DNA from: Sulfurirhabdus autotrophica
Lineage (GTDB): Bacteria > Pseudomonadota > Gammaproteobacteria > Burkholderiales > SMCO01
DNA: 64,000 nucleotides
Assembly: GCF_004346685.1 (NCBI RefSeq)
Contig: NZ_SMCO01000016.1
Location: 16,514-80,513 of the forward strand
Direction: 5' to 3'
The first letter of the stretch is position 1, and each line of letters opens with the position of its first letter. The notes under the pieces were generated by a model, which did no database searches, was not told the origin of the DNA, and worked only from the letters and a program-made list of their open reading frames with translations. The position numbers and the translations under genes were made by a program. Shown here in pieces: positions 16,301-25,828 of the stretch.

Positions 16301-19300
16301 TCAAAAAGAGTGATTCAGAATATCCTCGACAGTTTGATAGATGGTCCGCAGACGCCCAATTCCACTCCTTGACTCATTGATCTTACCAGAATGGTACAGA
16401 TGCATTAATTCATTGCCAACAGAATGAAGTTCATCATGAGAATGTTCTAATTGATTGAGCCATTCTTGGGGAATGTCTTTTTCCTCCCTTGCTTGTTCTA
16501 CCCAACGACCACAGTGGCACTTCTCTTTTATCATAATAGGCCAGCGCAATTCTGATTCAGCGCTTGAGTTCAGTTTTTTTTCTAATTGTTCCAGCCAGTA
16601 AGTGCATTCGATTCGAAGCAACTGTAATTGTGTTTCTTTAGGTGTGAGAAGCAATTTGGCACTTGCTTTCCATTCCTCTGGAATCTCAAAAAATCGAACC
16701 CAGGCAGGTATTGCGTCAGGTGGCATCGGGCGTGCAATGCCATAACCCTGTGCAAAAGTACAACCCATATTTAACAGCATAAGCCCATGTTCCTTGGTTT
16801 CTACTCCCTCTGCAATGACCTCACGTCGGAACGCCTTACTCAACGCCAGCACTGCTTCCACTATGGCGTAATCATCGGGATCGCCAATCATGTCGCTCAC
16901 AAAACTTTGGTCGATTTTGACGACACTAACATCCAAATTACGTATATGGGTAAGCGATGAATAGCCTGTGCCAAAGTCATCAAGTGAAAATTTAATTCCA
17001 AGCCGGTGATGGCAATCTCGGATTACTCTGCTTACCAGCAGCAGGTCTTCCATCGCACTACTTTCCAGCACTTCCAGTTCAAATTGCTGCGGAGAGATTT
17101 CCGGGTATTGCGCAAGCGCGGACTCAATATGCATGAAAAAATCTTCCCCTTGCAAATGGCGCGGAGAGATATTAACGCTCACTTTGATCTCTAAACCAGA
17201 TTCTTTCCACTCTGCCATTTGCCGAAGCGCCTCATCGATCACCCAGTTACCAACCATAATCTCCAAAGACGTGCCTTCTATCACGGGAAGAAAATCGGAG
17301 GGCGGTAATATGCCATGCTCTGGATGGTTCCATCTGATCAGGGCTTCCAGACCAACAACTTCACCTGTCATCATATTCACCTTCGGCTGGTAGTACAGAC
17401 AGAACTCTTTCCGAGCAAAGACTCCTTCAATAATGTGCAGCTGATTACGATAGCTTTGCACCTGCAAATCATGTTCGGGATCGAATAACTGATAATGATT
17501 CCGTCCACTCAACTTAGCCAGGTACATTGCTTGATCGGCATGGCGTAATAACGTATCAGGCTCATCAGCTTCATCTAATGGATAGATAGTTATGCCGCTA
17601 CTGGCGCTAAGGGTAACAATCTGGCCATCTATTACATATGGCTGGACGATGGCACGATGGATCCGTTCGAGCATGTTAAAGCATTGCTCGACCCTATCTA
17701 GCCCTCCCAGTAGCAATGCGAATTCATCTCCTCCCTGTCGTGATATTGTATCCTCTTCGCGCATAACAGACTTGATGCGCCGCGCAATTTCGATCAGCAA
17801 TTGATCACCTGCTTCATGCCCATAGGTATCGTTTACTTTTTTAAAATCATCCAGATCGAGATAACACACACCCAAAAGAGATTTATCACGCTTGCAGTGA
17901 TTCATGGCTTGTTTGAAACGGTCTGCGAACAGCACCCGGTTAGGCAGTTGCGTCAGGGCATCATAGTGTGCCATCAGTTCCAGCGACTGCTGCTGTTGTT
18001 TGGTTTGGGTAATGTCAGAGAACAGGCCAACAAAGTTTACGGCATTGCCAAGCTTGTCGCGCAAAGCAGAAATGGTGAGGTGTGCCGCATATACTACCCC
18101 ATTATTTTTACGGTTCCACATTTCCCCTTGCCAATAGCCTGCTTCGGCAAGTGACTGCATCATCAAAGTGTAAAACTCCGGAGGCTGTCTGCCTGAATTA
18201 AAAATGCGCAGATTCTGACCTATCGCCTCCTCGCGTCTATAACCCGTAATATCGCAAAATGCCGGATTGACATCAATGATGTTAGCATCTGCATCCGTGA
18301 TTACAATGCCTTCATGGGCCTCAGCAAATACACGCGCGGAGAGTTGGAGTTTTTCTTCAGCTTTCTTTTGAATACTGATATCGAAGCAAATACCAGCCAT
18401 ACGCAATGCGTTGCCTTGCTCATCATAGGTCGTGTTACCCAGTGCCCGTATCCATCTTTCCTCACCGCTTTCAAGAACGATTCGGTAGTCGTTGCTGAGA
18501 GCTATGCGTTCTCGTATTGCATCCATAATACGATCTTCTGCTGCTTGCGCATCATCGGGATGCAACACACCTCTCCAAGCTTCAAAGGTAGCCTCTTTTC
18601 TCTCAGAATCCATACCGAACAAACTGTAAAGTTCATTCGACCAATCAAGCTTCCCTGATCGCATGTCCCAATCCCATGAACCAGCTCCAGCAGCGCTCAA
18701 CGCAAACGACAGCCGCTCATTGGCAAGCTTGAGGGCATGCTCTGTTTGCTTGAGAACAGTAATATCCTGGGCTATAAGCACAATACATTGCTTATTTTGT
18801 ATTTCAACGAGTTCCGCAGAGACCAGACAAGTTACTTCTTTGATTTTTGTCTTGAAATGAAATTCCAGATTGGTGACACGCCCTTTTTCAGTTAGCTCTG
18901 AGATAAAACTAGCGCGATTAATAGCTTTTTCCCAAATATCCAATTCAATGGATGTATGACCAACCGCTTCTTCGCGGGTATAACCAGTAATGCGAACCCA
19001 GGCATCATTAACCTCAATGAATCTGCCTTCTGAAAGCGTTGTAATTGAAATAGGATTAGGTGAGCTATGAAATGTTTTTGAAAATTTATTTTCACTGATT
19101 CGTAAAATCTCTGCTGTCAATTTGCTCTCGGTGATATCTCCTCCAGAGCCGAGGGTGCCGATGATATTGCCACGCTCATTGCAGAGAGCCGTATTGTGCC
19201 ATGCGATCATCCGCTCGCTTCCGTCACGGCATAGCACGGGGTTTTCAAAATACTCTACCGCATTGACATCTCCGACCAAGAGCTTATGAAAAGTAGATAA

Positions 19301-20278
19301 CACCTTGTCCAAATCATGCTGAGGCAGGCAGGTAGCGAACCAGTTACGCCCCAACAATTCGTCTTCCTTGTAGCCCAGCAATACGCAGCCGGCTCGATTG
19401 ATCATAGTGATGCAACCATCGTGATCCAGCGCTACCATCATAGTTTGCATTGTGTCGAGATAACGCTGATTGAGATCATGCTCATGGCGCAGTTCCATTT
19501 CGGCCTGCTTTCGCTCAGTTATATCCTCAGCGATGCCGGCAATGCGATAAACCTTTCCTTCTGCATCAATAACGGGAAAAGCACGAGCATATATCCACCG
19601 CTCAGAACCATCCGGCCGGAGTATTCGATATTCTGGAAATGTTATGTCAGATAAATTACCAGCACTTTTCTTGCTGATAGCTGCAATGATTTGTTCGCGG
19701 TCTGCATCCACCACGGCATCCAGCCAATCCAGCGGTCTGGAATAAAGACTCTCGCAAGAACGTCCCCAAATTTTTTCATAAGCCGGACTAATGAAGAACA
19801 CCTCATTCCAATCTGGAGCACCTAGCCAGAAAACTTCGCGTATATTTTCCGTCAGTTGCCGGAAAATGGTATTGCTCTCTTTCAGCGCCTTTTCCGTCTG
19901 CTTACGCACACTGATGTCGCGCAGAATCGCCGTGAAGGTTTTTTTTCCATCAATTTCCACCTGCGAGATCGATGCCTCGAACAAAAATTCTTCGCCATTG
20001 GCACGCAAAGCGTAAGATACTCCGGGCGCTGTCATAGTGCGCGTTGTAATTCCTGACCTGCCAAAATTTTCTACATGTTGACGATGAGAAGCATGAAAGC
20101 GAGCAGGGATGAGTTTCTCTAGTGGCTGACCAATGATTTCGTCTGCGCGGCGGCCAAACATAAGCTCGGCAGCATGATTGAATATGATGATGTTCTGGCT
20201 CTCGTCCGTTGAGACAATAGCGTCCATCGCAGAGTCAATCAGATTACTAAGGAGGGTAGCCTGTTCTTGCGTTTTCAA
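16301..20278 (-). CDS. Multi-PAS GGDEF-EAL protein with C-terminal CZB-type zinc domain
   Basis: About 1325 residues. The start is taken at TTG 20278 because CGGAG (20286-20290) precedes it; TTG 20332 would add 18 residues. No membrane helix is seen. Six or so PAS/PAC units (each ending in an I-x-x-R-K-x-x-E/A-E linker) precede an intact GGDEF (RQGGDEF) and an EAL domain (LEALIRW) with the DDFGTGYS loop, so both synthesis and breakdown of c-di-GMP are possible. After EAL, the last ~100 residues fit the CZB pattern: Cys in place of the first His (ECTYW), CHCGRW, then HDELH with the right spacings. Zinc or redox control of c-di-GMP turnover is inferred. Confidence 0.87.
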   Translation of the reverse strand: MKTQEQATLLSNLIDSAMDAIVSTDESQNIIIFNHAAELMFGRRADEIIGQPLEKLIPARFHASHRQHVENFGRSGITTRTMTAPGVSYALRANGEEFLFEASISQVEIDGKKTFTAILRDISVRKQTEKALKESNTIFRQLTENIREVFWLGAPDWNEVFFISPAYEKIWGRSCESLYSRPLDWLDAVVDADREQIIAAISKKSAGNLSDITFPEYRILRPDGSERWIYARAFPVIDAEGKVYRIAGIAEDITERKQAEMELRHEHDLNQRYLDTMQTMMVALDHDGCITMINRAGCVLLGYKEDELLGRNWFATCLPQHDLDKVLSTFHKLLVGDVNAVEYFENPVLCRDGSERMIAWHNTALCNERGNIIGTLGSGGDITESKLTAEILRISENKFSKTFHSSPNPISITTLSEGRFIEVNDAWVRITGYTREEAVGHTSIELDIWEKAINRASFISELTEKGRVTNLEFHFKTKIKEVTCLVSAELVEIQNKQCIVLIAQDITVLKQTEHALKLANERLSFALSAAGAGSWDWDMRSGKLDWSNELYSLFGMDSERKEATFEAWRGVLHPDDAQAAEDRIMDAIRERIALSNDYRIVLESGEERWIRALGNTTYDEQGNALRMAGICFDISIQKKAEEKLQLSARVFAEAHEGIVITDADANIIDVNPAFCDITGYRREEAIGQNLRIFNSGRQPPEFYTLMMQSLAEAGYWQGEMWNRKNNGVVYAAHLTISALRDKLGNAVNFVGLFSDITQTKQQQQSLELMAHYDALTQLPNRVLFADRFKQAMNHCKRDKSLLGVCYLDLDDFKKVNDTYGHEAGDQLLIEIARRIKSVMREEDTISRQGGDEFALLLGGLDRVEQCFNMLERIHRAIVQPYVIDGQIVTLSASSGITIYPLDEADEPDTLLRHADQAMYLAKLSGRNHYQLFDPEHDLQVQSYRNQLHIIEGVFARKEFCLYYQPKVNMMTGEVVGLEALIRWNHPEHGILPPSDFLPVIEGTSLEIMVGNWVIDEALRQMAEWKESGLEIKVSVNISPRHLQGEDFFMHIESALAQYPEISPQQFELEVLESSAMEDLLLVSRVIRDCHHRLGIKFSLDDFGTGYSSLTHIRNLDVSVVKIDQSFVSDMIGDPDDYAIVEAVLALSKAFRREVIAEGVETKEHGLMLLNMGCTFAQGYGIARPMPPDAIPAWVRFFEIPEEWKASAKLLLTPKETQLQLLRIECTYWLEQLEKKLNSSAESELRWPIMIKEKCHCGRWVEQAREEKDIPQEWLNQLEHSHDELHSVGNELMHLYHSGKINESRSGIGRLRTIYQTVEDILNHSF

Positions 20279-20332
20279 GAGGTGTCTCCGTTTGATTCGA
20301 AAAAGCCCACATCTTTTGATGAAACCTTGCAA

Positions 20333-20795
20333 TTAATTGTTTACTATCCCACGAGATATGCAAAAAGAGCTTCGTTAACAGGCTCATCCACCTGCTTTCG
20401 TATAGTTTTTCTTGGTGCCAATGGTTATTAACCATAGATTATTTTTCACTTATCGCATGACAACAGTTGCGTTCACGCTATGAAATAAAGCGTATCGCAC
20501 CTACCAAATATAGAGCATTCTTCAAGAAATGTACGTGTGAGTTTATTATATATAACAATGCATCATAATTTTTCAAAATCAAGATCGACGGCTGCCATTT
20601 GTCAGACTACTAGCACAGTTCTGGTTGATTTACTTCAGCACAAGGCTTGAATGCTTTAGCTATATAATTCCGCCATTGACGCGTTTATTTGGCATGCCTT
20701 ATCTTTACCTATTTATGGCTGAGCCATTTATAATCACATGAAGGATTATTTTCTACAGAACATCCGAATATCAAAAAAATCAAAGGAGAAACACC
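20333..20795. other. Divergent intergenic region, nothing recognised
   Basis: A 460-base AT-rich spacer holding the promoters of the minus-strand GGDEF-EAL gene and the plus-strand small gene. No operator, RNA gene or repeat was recognised apart from the ribosome site at 20783-20789. Confidence 0.4.
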
Positions 20796-21200
20796 ATTAA
20801 TATCGCCACTTTCGAAGCACTATTAAGCGCAGCAGCACAACAACCCGAACCGCAGCGCATGCTCTTTGTATTCGCCCAGACTGAGCTACCTGAAGAACAT
20901 AGCGATATTGAAGCCCAACGATTTCAGGCTGGGCAGGGCGGCGCTTTAAATCCTGTTATGTACGTGGATAAGACCCTGAAGGAATTAAGCAATTTTACAG
21001 ATCTGATTTCGGAATCTCAACAAATGGGTCAGCCTTGGCAGGTTGTTTTTGTTGCCGGCCTGGCAGGTAAACAAGGCGAATTACCTAGTAGTAGCGAAGC
21101 ACAAGCAGCGATGGAAATGATGGTTAAATCGATCCAGCAGGGTGCGATTTCCAATTTTCTGGCTTATGACCGGGAAGGTTCCCCGATGCAGTTTGAATAA
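20796..21200 (+). CDS. Small conserved protein with probable ATT start codon
   Basis: 134 residues if translation starts at ATT 20796. AAAGGAGA lies 7 bases before this codon, and the extra N-terminal residues (N-I-A-T-F-E-A-L-L then a PEPQR segment) match the start of a conserved betaproteobacterial family sometimes labelled as a ribonucleotide reductase-like small protein. The first ATG (20859) would remove that conserved segment and has no ribosome site. The central part has VMYVDKT and VVFVAGL elements and an acidic start. Biochemical function is unknown. ATT initiation is rare, as in infC of enterobacteria. Confidence 0.72.
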   Translation: MNIATFEALLSAAAQQPEPQRMLFVFAQTELPEEHSDIEAQRFQAGQGGALNPVMYVDKTLKELSNFTDLISESQQMGQPWQVVFVAGLAGKQGELPSSSEAQAAMEMMVKSIQQGAISNFLAYDREGSPMQFE

Positions 21201-21228
21201 GCTTGCGGCTAATTAACCAGCCCTAAAA

Positions 21229-21675
21229 ATGCGCAATAACAAACTATTACGTGCTATTTACACCCTGGCAGTTTATCTATGGGCAGCACCCATTTCACTG
21301 CTTGGCCTGGCACTTGGGATCCTCTCGCTGCCGGGGGGTTGCAAACTGAGTGTGAATGAAGGTGTGCTTGAGTGTGCAGGAGGACGTATTTTGTCCGGAC
21401 TCCTTTCAGCACTTGGACGAAATATGCAGATTCAGGCCATTACCCTCGGGCATGTGGTACTCGCTCGCAACCATGAAACCATGCATGCATTGCGTTTCCA
21501 CGAACGCATACACGTGAAACAATACGAACGATGGGGTTTGCTTTTTTTGCCACTGTATTTTGGCTCAAGTATGCTGGCCTTAATGGTTGGCAAAGATCCC
21601 TATTTTGACAATCACTTTGAAAAAGCGGCTTTTGAAGGTGCTGCAAAGCACGCTGATTCTCAAATCAACTCATAG
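21229..21675 (+). CDS. Small membrane protein with HExxH motif
   Basis: 148 residues. An N-terminal hydrophobic segment (about 12-35), a middle soluble part, then HERIHVKQYERWG (HExxH with a following Tyr-Glu) and a second hydrophobic segment (about 102-118). The HExxH could form a zinc-protease-like site, but no third ligand is evident and I do not recognise a peptidase family. Similar short conserved proteins occur in betaproteobacteria. It follows the small gene ending at 21200 by 28 bases and may be co-transcribed. Confidence 0.68.
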   Translation: MRNNKLLRAIYTLAVYLWAAPISLLGLALGILSLPGGCKLSVNEGVLECAGGRILSGLLSALGRNMQIQAITLGHVVLARNHETMHALRFHERIHVKQYERWGLLFLPLYFGSSMLALMVGKDPYFDNHFEKAAFEGAAKHADSQINS

Positions 21676-21720
21676 TTGTTCAATAAATCAGTTTGATGGT
21701 CTCATTCAATCAGCTATATA

Positions 21721-21752
21721 AGCCAAATCCCTCCCCCGTATAAGGGAGAAGG
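21721..21752. repeat. Short CCCTCCC-type palindromic repeat
   Basis: TCCCTCCCCC-GTATA-AGGGAG forms a small hairpin of the same style as the larger repeats at 24279-24374 and 60257-60350. It lies between two convergent genes and might serve as a transcription end signal. Confidence 0.45.
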
Positions 21753-21820
21753 AAGCACTTAACTTTCACAGTTAGTGGCGGTCGTGATTACACGCTCACC
21801 ACACTCCGCGAACCATTGCC

Positions 21821-23380
21821 TTATGTTCCTCCACCGTGAAACTCAACCCCCGGTTGATTCTCCGGCAAATCCGCTATCATCAGGTCATGCCGGAATTTTT
21901 GCATATCATCCAGTTTAACCCCTGCCAGTAAGGATTTTGCATCACGCAGAGCAGACTCTAACAAGGCTGCCGCAAGTGCGTGCTCTTCCTGGCCCAGAGT
22001 TTGCGATAATGCCCGTAGATCGTAATCAAAGTCTTTTTTAACCGGCACTGCCAACGGCCTTGTTGCAGCACGCGAACTCACAGAAACTTTAGCGCTTTCA
22101 CCCTCAGGGGTTTGCAGTTTCCGCATTAGCGTTGCGATATGGCTTGATACGGGGACGCCAGCGGTTGCGGGTTTAAGTTTGATCTTGTTGATGAAGTAGT
22201 TTTCAAAATCCACTTTGGCGAGATGCACCCATTTACCTTCTTTGAGCCAATTGATGTTGCGTAGTGGAATCTGTGGCTCTGAATGATACAGTGCACCGGA
22301 TTTGGACATGTCAGTCAGCCACTTGGCACGGATAGGTGCTGGACTGGTGAGCGCCTCCCCTTTCAGCGTTGCTTCTATGTTACGCACAGCGGCATCCACT
22401 TCATTTTGAATGGTATAAACGGAATCAGGCGCGCCTAATGGTAACGGTGATTTGGATACGGAAGGATGTGCGCCGCACACGCCCACTGCGTAGATATTAG
22501 GGTAGGCAGTACTGCGCAGGTATTCATCCGTTTTCACAAAACCACGTTCATCAGTCAGGCCGGTGCTATCGCGAAGCGCATGAATACCTCGGAAAGCGGC
22601 CCAATAAACAGAATAGGCGAAAGGCACATCACTTGTACGGGCTTCATTTCCCAGTGCATCGCATTCTGCAATATGCACCACACCCGACTCTATCTTTTTG
22701 GTTTTTACATTGGTGAGATAGGTAATATTCCGGGCGGCAAGTGCTTCTTCCAGTAAGCGGCGCGTATCACTTTCTATACCCAAACCGAGGTGCCCTACAT
22801 AGGGTTCAGGGGTGATCAGTGTAATTGGTACACGGTCCCGAATATTGCGACGGCGCAGATCAGCATCGACCAGAAAAGCAAATTCATACACAGGGCCAAT
22901 GATCGATGAGTTTTGTACTGCTCCAATCACAATCGGGCCAGGATTTTTCACAAACTCCTGATAGTCCGTAAAGGATTTATGGGCATCTTCCATGTGTACA
23001 ACAGAGTGAACATAGCCTTTGTCGGGGTCCAGTCCTTCAATTTCATCAAACGCCGGCTTAGGGCCTGTAGCCAGTATCAGGAAATCGTAAGCCAGCTTTG
23101 TGCCATCTACCAGTTCTACCTGGTTATTGGCACCATCCACTTTTTTCAGCGCTTTAGGGATAAAATCGATACCTCGATCTGCCAGACAGCGGCCAATAGG
23201 AAACGAGATGTCTTTCGTATCTCGCCACCCCATGGCAACCCATGGGTTGGACGGTACAAAATGAAAATAATCCTTATCTGAAACCACTGTGACCTTATCC
23301 TGCGGGCCTAGCCTGTTTTTGATGGCGTAAGCTGCAGGAACCCCTGCTATACCTGCTCCTGCAATTACTACATGTGTCAT
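21821..23380 (-). CDS. FAD/NAD(P)-dependent oxidoreductase, SQR/FCSD-like, of the nar operon
   Basis: 519 residues with GGAG five bases before ATG. The N-terminal FAD motif is VVIAGAGIAGVPAAYAI, with a second dinucleotide region near 170 and ATGP at the FAD junction. The fold resembles sulfide:quinone oxidoreductase and flavocytochrome c sulfide dehydrogenase flavoproteins. The conserved Cys expected in the GxxxxxxC(F/I)GPxYEF segment is Ile here (NSSIIGPVYEF), while Cys is present in VGVCGAHP. This argues against classical sulfide oxidation. A ~110-residue C-terminal extension is not explained. It is the last gene of the nar operon, so its electrons may come from or go to the quinone pool. 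Confidence 0.78.
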   Translation of the reverse strand: MTHVVIAGAGIAGVPAAYAIKNRLGPQDKVTVVSDKDYFHFVPSNPWVAMGWRDTKDISFPIGRCLADRGIDFIPKALKKVDGANNQVELVDGTKLAYDFLILATGPKPAFDEIEGLDPDKGYVHSVVHMEDAHKSFTDYQEFVKNPGPIVIGAVQNSSIIGPVYEFAFLVDADLRRRNIRDRVPITLITPEPYVGHLGLGIESDTRRLLEEALAARNITYLTNVKTKKIESGVVHIAECDALGNEARTSDVPFAYSVYWAAFRGIHALRDSTGLTDERGFVKTDEYLRSTAYPNIYAVGVCGAHPSVSKSPLPLGAPDSVYTIQNEVDAAVRNIEATLKGEALTSPAPIRAKWLTDMSKSGALYHSEPQIPLRNINWLKEGKWVHLAKVDFENYFINKIKLKPATAGVPVSSHIATLMRKLQTPEGESAKVSVSSRAATRPLAVPVKKDFDYDLRALSQTLGQEEHALAAALLESALRDAKSLLAGVKLDDMQKFRHDLMIADLPENQPGVEFHGGGT

Positions 23381-23416
23381 GACGATCTCCTTTGGTGCGA
23401 TGTTTAAGTTAACCCG

Positions 23417-24214
23417 CTACTGCACGAGAGGCGTCTTCGCGCCTTCTAATTCCACTCCTTGAATATTAGCTTGTCCTACCAGAATTTTTAGGTATTGTTT
23501 GAGCGCGCGAGCGCGAACTTGCTCAGCCAGATAGTGCGCGAGCTGATCTTTAATCATGTCAAACGGCAGTGTGCGGCCCTCTGCACTACGCTCAACCCGG
23601 ACAATATGCAGCCCGAAACGGGTTTCAACCAGCTTGGGCGAAATTTCTCCGGCTTCAAGGCTGAAAATCACCCGTTCAAATTCCGGAACAGTTTGCCCTT
23701 TGGTCAACTGGCCCAGGCTGCCACCCACTTCTGCCGAGGTGCAGTTGGAATAAGTACGTGCCAGTTCTTCAAATTGCGCTGGTTGCGCCAATGCCTGCTG
23801 AAGAATTTCTTCAGCTTTACCCCGCAACGCATCCAGGGGGACATTGGGTGTGACCTGAAACAGTATATGACTGGCTTCTACCAGATCACCATTGCGGAAC
23901 TGATCGAGATTCTTGCGATAATAGGTTTCGCATTCTTCGTCGGTCGGAACCGGTGATTGCACTTCCATTTCGATCAATCGATCAATAAGTGCATCTTCGA
24001 TCAATGATTCTGCATCTTCAGCCTGGGAGGTTTCCAGTGCCCGCAGTTCTTCCTGGGCCATGGCAACTTTGTTACGTGCTGCCTGCAACAATACTTCACG
24101 CAGCACCAGTGCTTCTACCGCAGCTTTAACGGGCGCAGGTGCATTGGCATGGTGCGGCAACTCGCGCTCTACCGCTTCATCTGTAATTTCAACATCATTG
24201 ACGCTGATACCCAT
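23417..24214 (-). CDS. Parvulin-type peptidyl-prolyl isomerase of the nar operon
   Basis: 265 residues. A helical N-terminal region (1-110) precedes a PpiC/parvulin domain (about 112-215) with ASHILFQV, GGSLGQ and FGLHIVRV motifs. No signal peptide is visible, so it is probably cytoplasmic, similar in layout to NifM. nar-linked ppiC genes are known in denitrifying beta- and gammaproteobacteria and may help fold the nitrate reductase. It sits between narI and the FAD oxidoreductase on the minus strand. Confidence 0.87.
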   Translation of the reverse strand: MGISVNDVEITDEAVERELPHHANAPAPVKAAVEALVLREVLLQAARNKVAMAQEELRALETSQAEDAESLIEDALIDRLIEMEVQSPVPTDEECETYYRKNLDQFRNGDLVEASHILFQVTPNVPLDALRGKAEEILQQALAQPAQFEELARTYSNCTSAEVGGSLGQLTKGQTVPEFERVIFSLEAGEISPKLVETRFGLHIVRVERSAEGRTLPFDMIKDQLAHYLAEQVRARALKQYLKILVGQANIQGVELEGAKTPLVQ

Positions 24215-24278
24215 GATTCTTTCTCCATGATTCAGGTTGCTTTTATGAAACTTAATTAGTTCTCATCCGGATACACAT

Positions 24279-24374
24279 GCCCCCCCATTTGACGGGGAGG
24301 ACCAAGGAGAGAGGGGTAACACCTTGACGCTTACCTCCCCTCTCCCCAATCCTCTTCCAAAAGGGGCGAGGGAG
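24279..24374. repeat. CCCTCTCC-type intergenic palindromic repeat
   Basis: An imperfect inverted repeat: the GGAGAGAGGGGTAA region (24306-24319) pairs with TTACCTCCCCTCTCC across an 11-base loop, flanked by more C and G runs. It lies inside the nar operon between narI and ppiC. The same kind of sequence occurs at 60257-60350. Such repeats are common in proteobacterial intergenic regions. Confidence 0.7.
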
Positions 24375-24443
24375 TTATGGCATTTCCGGATGGAAACTCA
24401 TGAACTCTTGGGTGCGGCTAACGTCCAATAGCCGGTCCCTGGA

Positions 24444-25130
24444 TTAACCACGCTGCCTGACAACCTGGTAACTACGCACCAGATACGAGACGGCACCAAA
24501 ACCACTCCACACATGCACCAGACGGGTGAACGGGAAGAGCACAAATACCGTCATACCAAAGAACAGATGCAGCTTGTAGATAAATGGCACAGATACCAAT
24601 GCATCCGCCGCACCAGCACGGAAGGTAACAATATGCTGCGCCCAGTAGCCAAGCTGCAACATCACGCCGCCTTCTCTATGCTGCAGTGAAAACAGGATAC
24701 TGATCAATCCAAGTACCAGGGTGGCAAATATCCAGAGCAGGATAATGATATCCATCGGCTTGCTGGTGGCCAGAATGCGTGGGTCTGTCAAACGGCGATG
24801 CGTCAGCAGGGTAATCCCCACCAGACAAATAGATCCCGCAATACCCCCACTGATAATCGCCATCATCTGTTTGTTCGGTGTAGAAAGCCCTAATCCCTCG
24901 TACAACCAGTGAGGGGTAAGCAGTCCGGCCATGTGCCCGAAAAACAGAAATAACACGCCAATGTGAAACAACGTACTACCCAGACGTAACTGTTTACCAC
25001 GCAGCATTTGACTGGAGTCACTCTTCCAGGTGTATTGCTCACGGTCGAAACGAATCAGGCTACCCAGTAAAAAGATGGCGAGGGCCACATAGGGGTAAAT
25101 CCCGAAAAGCAGATTATGTAAGTAATCCAT
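24444..25130 (-). CDS. narI: NarI, cytochrome b subunit of respiratory nitrate reductase
   Basis: 228 residues, five membrane helices. Histidines in LFHIGVLFLFFGHMAG (helix 2) and in the YKLHLFFG and RLVHVWSG segments (helix 5) are the expected ligands of the two b hemes. It oxidises quinol and passes electrons to NarH. AAGGAG precedes ATG 25130. It is 23 bases downstream of narJ. Confidence 0.95.
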   Translation of the reverse strand: MDYLHNLLFGIYPYVALAIFLLGSLIRFDREQYTWKSDSSQMLRGKQLRLGSTLFHIGVLFLFFGHMAGLLTPHWLYEGLGLSTPNKQMMAIISGGIAGSICLVGITLLTHRRLTDPRILATSKPMDIIILLWIFATLVLGLISILFSLQHREGGVMLQLGYWAQHIVTFRAGAADALVSVPFIYKLHLFFGMTVFVLFPFTRLVHVWSGFGAVSYLVRSYQVVRQRG

Positions 25131-25153
25131 GACTTGATCTCCTTAATGACAGT

Positions 25154-25828
25154 TCAGTTTGCGCCGCCAGCAGCTGCAGCGGCTGCTTTGCGGGACTCGG
25201 GCATACGTACATAGGCCGTTTGCGGTTTCGGCACCATCAGCGGTTCGGTGCCATCGGCTGTTGGCCCAAACTGGATGATGGTTTCTTCCATTTCGCGAAT
25301 CGGGACTTCCGGCAATGGTTTGGCTTCTACAGGCGACATCCCTTCCAGCACTTTAAATACAGTGTGGTACGGGCTATTGTTGCCTTCGAGCTTGCGACCA
25401 ATCAGCGCCAGCACATCCACTGCCTCACTTAGCATTTTGATAGCATCCTGATCCGGCAGCTGGGAAAGATATTCCAGAAACAGCGGGACATAATCCGGCA
25501 GTTCGGCGGCATCCATATCCAGCCCGTGTTTACGGTATTCCTCAATCAGGTTCACCATCGCCGAACCACGATCACGTGACTCACCATGAATATGCTCGAA
25601 CAGGTGAAGGGAGTGAGAAGGGTTGCGATCAAACGTACCTACGTAAGTTTGCTCAGCTTCAAGCAATGTCTCCGCACGCAGTGACTGAAACAGATCAGCA
25701 ACTTGTTGCTTTGCTGATCCGTTCTGTCCTTTTTCTTCCTCCAGAACGGCCTCCATCAAATCCAGCTCATTCACCCATTCAGCCTGCGGGTAGCTCAACA
25801 ACAGCGAAAGAATTTTAAATGTTTTCAT
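25154..25828 (-). CDS. narJ: NarJ, nitrate reductase assembly chaperone
   Basis: 224 residues of the NarJ/TorD-like all-helical family, with the LLSYPQAEW start and the central DYVPLFLEYLS motif. It binds apo-NarGH for molybdenum cofactor and iron-sulfur cluster insertion in the cytoplasm. It overlaps the narH stop by four bases. The C-terminus ends in an Ala-rich tail. Confidence 0.94.
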   Translation of the reverse strand: MKTFKILSLLLSYPQAEWVNELDLMEAVLEEEKGQNGSAKQQVADLFQSLRAETLLEAEQTYVGTFDRNPSHSLHLFEHIHGESRDRGSAMVNLIEEYRKHGLDMDAAELPDYVPLFLEYLSQLPDQDAIKMLSEAVDVLALIGRKLEGNNSPYHTVFKVLEGMSPVEAKPLPEVPIREMEETIIQFGPTADGTEPLMVPKPQTAYVRMPESRKAAAAAAGGAN

